Origin: Candidatus Sumerlaeota bacterium
Lineage (GTDB): Bacteria; Sumerlaeota; Sumerlaeia; Sumerlaeales; Sumerlaeaceae
Reading direction: 5' to 3'
Length of the DNA: 64,000 bases
Assembly: GCA_017161655.1 (NCBI GenBank)
Contig: JADFCV010000001.1
Span: 342,164-406,163, forward strand
Position 1 is the first letter of the stretch; every line of letters starts with the position of its first letter. The position numbers and the translations under genes are program-made. Under the pieces are notes generated by a model that saw only the letters and a program-made list of their open reading frames with translations, searched no databases and had not been told where the DNA came from. This document shows, piece by piece, positions 61,794-64,000 of this stretch.

Positions 61794-63587
61794 ATGTTCA
61801 AACCCGAGAACCCCATCATTGTGCAGAGTGACATGACAGTACTCCTCGAAACAACTGGACCGTTGTTCGAGGAAGGACGCGATTTTCTGGGCCAGTTTGC
61901 GGAATTAGAAAAAAGCCCAGAATACCTTCACACGTACCGAATTACCCCCCTCTCCCTGTGGAACGCCGCAGCTGCGGGATTGAAGGCTGACGCAATCATT
62001 AGCCGGCTCGTGGAGCTAGCCAAGTACGCTGTGCCCCAGAACGTGCTCACCGAGATACGTGAGCAAATGGCACGTTTTGGTAAGTTGCGGCTTATCAAGG
62101 ATGATGCGACAGGGGAACTGCAGCTCATTTGTGATGATCGTGCAGCGTTAGAGGAGATCTGCGCCTCGCCACGCGTGACTGAGTTTTTGATCGAGCGGCG
62201 TGATGATCGGACTTTGATCATCAACCCGGCCTATCGGGGCCGAGCTAAACAGGTTCTCATCAAGCTTGGCTATCCGGTGGAAGATCTAGCGGGCTTCACT
62301 GAGGGTGATCCTCTGGAATTTGAGATCCGCCCTGTCACGCGGCTAGGTCTTCATTTTGACCTGCGCGAATACCAGAGGGATGCCGTTGAGACATTCTGGG
62401 CAAATGGCTCGAGAGCTGGAGGAGCAGGTGTACTGGTTTTACCGTGCGGAGCAGGGAAAACAATTATTGGCATCGGGTGCATGGAGAAAATTCAGCAGCA
62501 CACGCTCATTTTAACCACAAATATCACTGCATTACGCCAATGGATACGGGAGCTGCTGGACAAGACCACTTTATCGGAAGACCAGATTGCGGAGTACAGC
62601 GGGGATAAAAAAGAAATCCGACCTGTGACCGTGACCACCTATCAGATGATGACGTACAAGCCTACCAAAGCAGATCATTTCCCACACATGGATTTGATCA
62701 AACAGTACAACTGGGGCTTGATTATTTACGACGAGGTCCATCTTCTCCCGGCTCCTGTTTTCCGTGCAACGGCGGAGATCCAGGCCAGACGTCGGCTAGG
62801 ACTCACGGCGACGCTGGTCCGGGAAGACGGGCGGGAAGATGATGTTTTTTCGCTCATTGGCCCGAAGCGCTTCGACAAACCCTGGAAAGAACTCGAACAA
62901 CAAGGGTGGATTGCAAAAGCTCGATGTATGGAAATCCGCGTGCCGATGCAACCCGACAAGCGTCTCGACTACGCCAGAGCGGAGCTTCGTGCGAAATATC
63001 GTCTTGCGATGGAAAACCCCGACAAGATTCCTGTCTTGCTGCGATTGCTTGATAAGCATCGTGAGGACAATGTGCTCATCATTGGTCAGTATCTGGACCA
63101 ATTGGAGGAAATTAGCAAGCTGACGGGGGCCCCCATCATCACAGGTGAAACGCCAAATGCCCAGCGAGAGGAACTCTATGCGGCGTTCAAGTCCGGAAAA
63201 ATCAAGATACTTGTGGTGTCGAAGGTCGCCAATTTTGCGGTAGATTTGCCGGATGCCAACGTGGCGATTCAGGTCAGCGGAACATTCAGATCACGTCAGG
63301 AGGAGGCTCAGCGAGTTGGGCGTGTTTTGCGCCCCAAGCCGGGGCAAAATTATGCCTACTTCTACTCCATTGTGACGAAAGACACCAAGGATCAAGAGTG
63401 CGCAAAGCAACGGTCGCTGTTTCTGACCGAGCAGGGATATCGTTACAAAATTAAGATCGTTGATTTGTCCACACTCGATCAGGAAAACTTTGACTTTGAG
63501 GAAGCTGAGGACCTCGTCGGTGTGGATGCGATGACAGAAGATTTCGATGAAGAAGATGCGGCTCTGTTGGAAGCGCAGGATATGTAA
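61794..63587 (+). CDS. bacterial XPB/Rad25-type DNA helicase
   Basis: The 597-residue SF2 helicase has an N-terminal XPB damage-recognition-like domain (about 1-180, PENPIIVQSDMTVLLE, ITPLSLWNAAAAGL), then Walker A LPCGAGKTI (Lys222), YDEVHLLPA for motif II, TATLVREDGREDDVF containing the XPB RED motif, and C-terminal SF2 motifs including QVSGTFRSRQEEAQRVGRVLRP. XPB is the 3'-5' translocase of TFIIH in eukaryotes, and similar proteins occur in archaea and some bacteria (for example mycobacteria). It may act in repair. The start ATG has AAAAGG beside it. The next gene begins 3 bp after the stop and looks like its partner. Confidence 0.95.
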   Translation: MFKPENPIIVQSDMTVLLETTGPLFEEGRDFLGQFAELEKSPEYLHTYRITPLSLWNAAAAGLKADAIISRLVELAKYAVPQNVLTEIREQMARFGKLRLIKDDATGELQLICDDRAALEEICASPRVTEFLIERRDDRTLIINPAYRGRAKQVLIKLGYPVEDLAGFTEGDPLEFEIRPVTRLGLHFDLREYQRDAVETFWANGSRAGGAGVLVLPCGAGKTIIGIGCMEKIQQHTLILTTNITALRQWIRELLDKTTLSEDQIAEYSGDKKEIRPVTVTTYQMMTYKPTKADHFPHMDLIKQYNWGLIIYDEVHLLPAPVFRATAEIQARRRLGLTATLVREDGREDDVFSLIGPKRFDKPWKELEQQGWIAKARCMEIRVPMQPDKRLDYARAELRAKYRLAMENPDKIPVLLRLLDKHREDNVLIIGQYLDQLEEISKLTGAPIITGETPNAQREELYAAFKSGKIKILVVSKVANFAVDLPDANVAIQVSGTFRSRQEEAQRVGRVLRPKPGQNYAYFYSIVTKDTKDQECAKQRSLFLTEQGYRYKIKIVDLSTLDQENFDFEEAEDLVGVDAMTEDFDEEDAALLEAQDM

Positions 63588-63590
63588 ACC

Positions 63591-64000
63591 ATGAAACTCA
63601 GAACCATTCTTCAAAAGCTCCCACTTGAACAATTATTGCGCATAGCGGAATTTTGGCAGTTTCCTCTCCCCGCGACAGGAGAGCCTCAAGGGGAAGAGGA
63701 ACGCGTGCGTCTCGTGGAGTATCTCTACCCGCGCATGCAAACAACAAAGTATTTCCTCCGCGCTATGGATCGGCTCAGTTCGTCCCAGCGCGACGTTCTG
63801 AAGTTTTTGGCAATCCATGGTGGCGAGGTTTCCCTTCGGGAGATTACTGAGCGATGCTATGGCAATGATCCACAACAAGCCGAAGCAGACCTCCGTGATT
63901 TGTCCGCCAAAGCCTTTATCTATTTAGACGAGTCGGAACCTGAATTCCCATACGTCGTTCTGCCAGAGAGTGTGCGTTGCAACTTCGAGCTCGGAACTCA
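63591..64000 (+). CDS. XPB-associated protein, N-terminal part (truncated by window end)
   Basis: From ATG 63591 the frame stays open to base 64000 (136 residues, no stop), so the gene is cut by the window; it is not in the ORF track. The visible part (LRTILQKLPLEQLLRIAEFWQFP, then YLYPRMQTTKYFLRAMDRLSSSQRDVLKFL and the helical REITERC) looks like a helical winged-helix-type domain. In mycobacteria an XPB gene is adjacent to a gene for a protein with an XPB/Ssl2-like N-terminal domain; this gene fits that pattern. Function is inferred from adjacency (3 bp after XPB). Confidence 0.7.
   Translation, partial: MKLRTILQKLPLEQLLRIAEFWQFPLPATGEPQGEEERVRLVEYLYPRMQTTKYFLRAMDRLSSSQRDVLKFLAIHGGEVSLREITERCYGNDPQQAEADLRDLSAKAFIYLDESEPEFPYVVLPESVRCNFELGT

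Overview
The window is gene-dense, ordinary bacterial chromosome of roughly 50-55% GC by eye. Genes lie on both strands in short runs, and many stops and starts overlap by 4 bp. I count about 57 protein genes, two of them cut by the window edges, one tRNA-Ile(GAT), and three convincing intrinsic terminators. I see no rRNA, CRISPR array, insertion sequence, phage block or integrase. The organism looks like a walled, two-membrane bacterium. It has peptidoglycan genes (alr, murG, murJ, an AMIN/Amidase_3 hydrolase, an M23 peptidase and a MurQ-like double-SIS protein), a LolA-like protein, an LpxL-family acyltransferase and a type IV/II-secretion-type pseudopilin. The XPB helicase with its partner gene, the pseudopilin style and the tandem cohesin-like secreted protein suggest a poorly cultured phylum near the FCB/PVC bacteria (Sumerlaeota/BRC1-like would fit). 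That placement is inference, not something the window proves.

Layout. 1-3.6 kb: end of a PQQ-type beta-propeller protein, ruvX, a two-gene K+ channel (pore and RCK subunits encoded separately) and a BMP-type binding protein. 3.6-6.5 kb (minus): a GH31 glucosidase coupled to a NifU-like scaffold. 6.6-11 kb: TPR membrane protein, recD2, a small membrane protein and an HNH nuclease. 11-17 kb (minus): tyrS, nitrite/sulfite reductase, the GKRP/MurQ-like double-SIS protein and an M23 peptidase. 17.3-24 kb: a WecA/MraY-like transferase, plsC, M17 aminopeptidase, comEA, alr, pgsA and rsmD. 24-28.4 kb: an unknown small protein, trmB, prs, thrB, a divergent small lipoprotein and murG.

28.4-29.0 kb is a rare long gap with a promoter-like signal, ahead of a ThiH/HydG-like radical SAM gene. 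A stand-alone mannose-6-phosphate-isomerase-type cupin follows. 31-38.5 kb: priA, plsY-gpsA, a GT2 and a GT39-like transferase, and prmA. 38.6-48 kb: accB-accC, fusA, an enlarged murJ, and an E2-like lipoyl protein followed by lipB-lipA. 48-53.8 kb: a large membrane glycosyltransferase-like protein, nusB, amidase, TPR protein and adenosine deaminase. 54-64 kb: a FtsX/MacB-type permease, pseudopilin, tRNA-Ile, LolA-like protein, tandem cohesin-like protein, a methyltransferase, a SPOUT methyltransferase, a lysophospholipid acyltransferase, XPB helicase and the start of its partner gene.

Functional threads. Phospholipid synthesis is well covered: plsY, gpsA, plsC and pgsA, plus accB/accC for malonyl-CoA. 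Lipoate attachment and synthesis (lipB, lipA) sits directly behind a lipoyl-domain protein whose acyltransferase half has lost the HxxxDG motif. Three items stand out as unusual: MurJ carrying a PrcB_C-like extracytoplasmic domain before its last membrane helix; the E2-like protein with a degenerate catalytic site; and the split K+ channel with a GFC instead of GYG/GFG filter.
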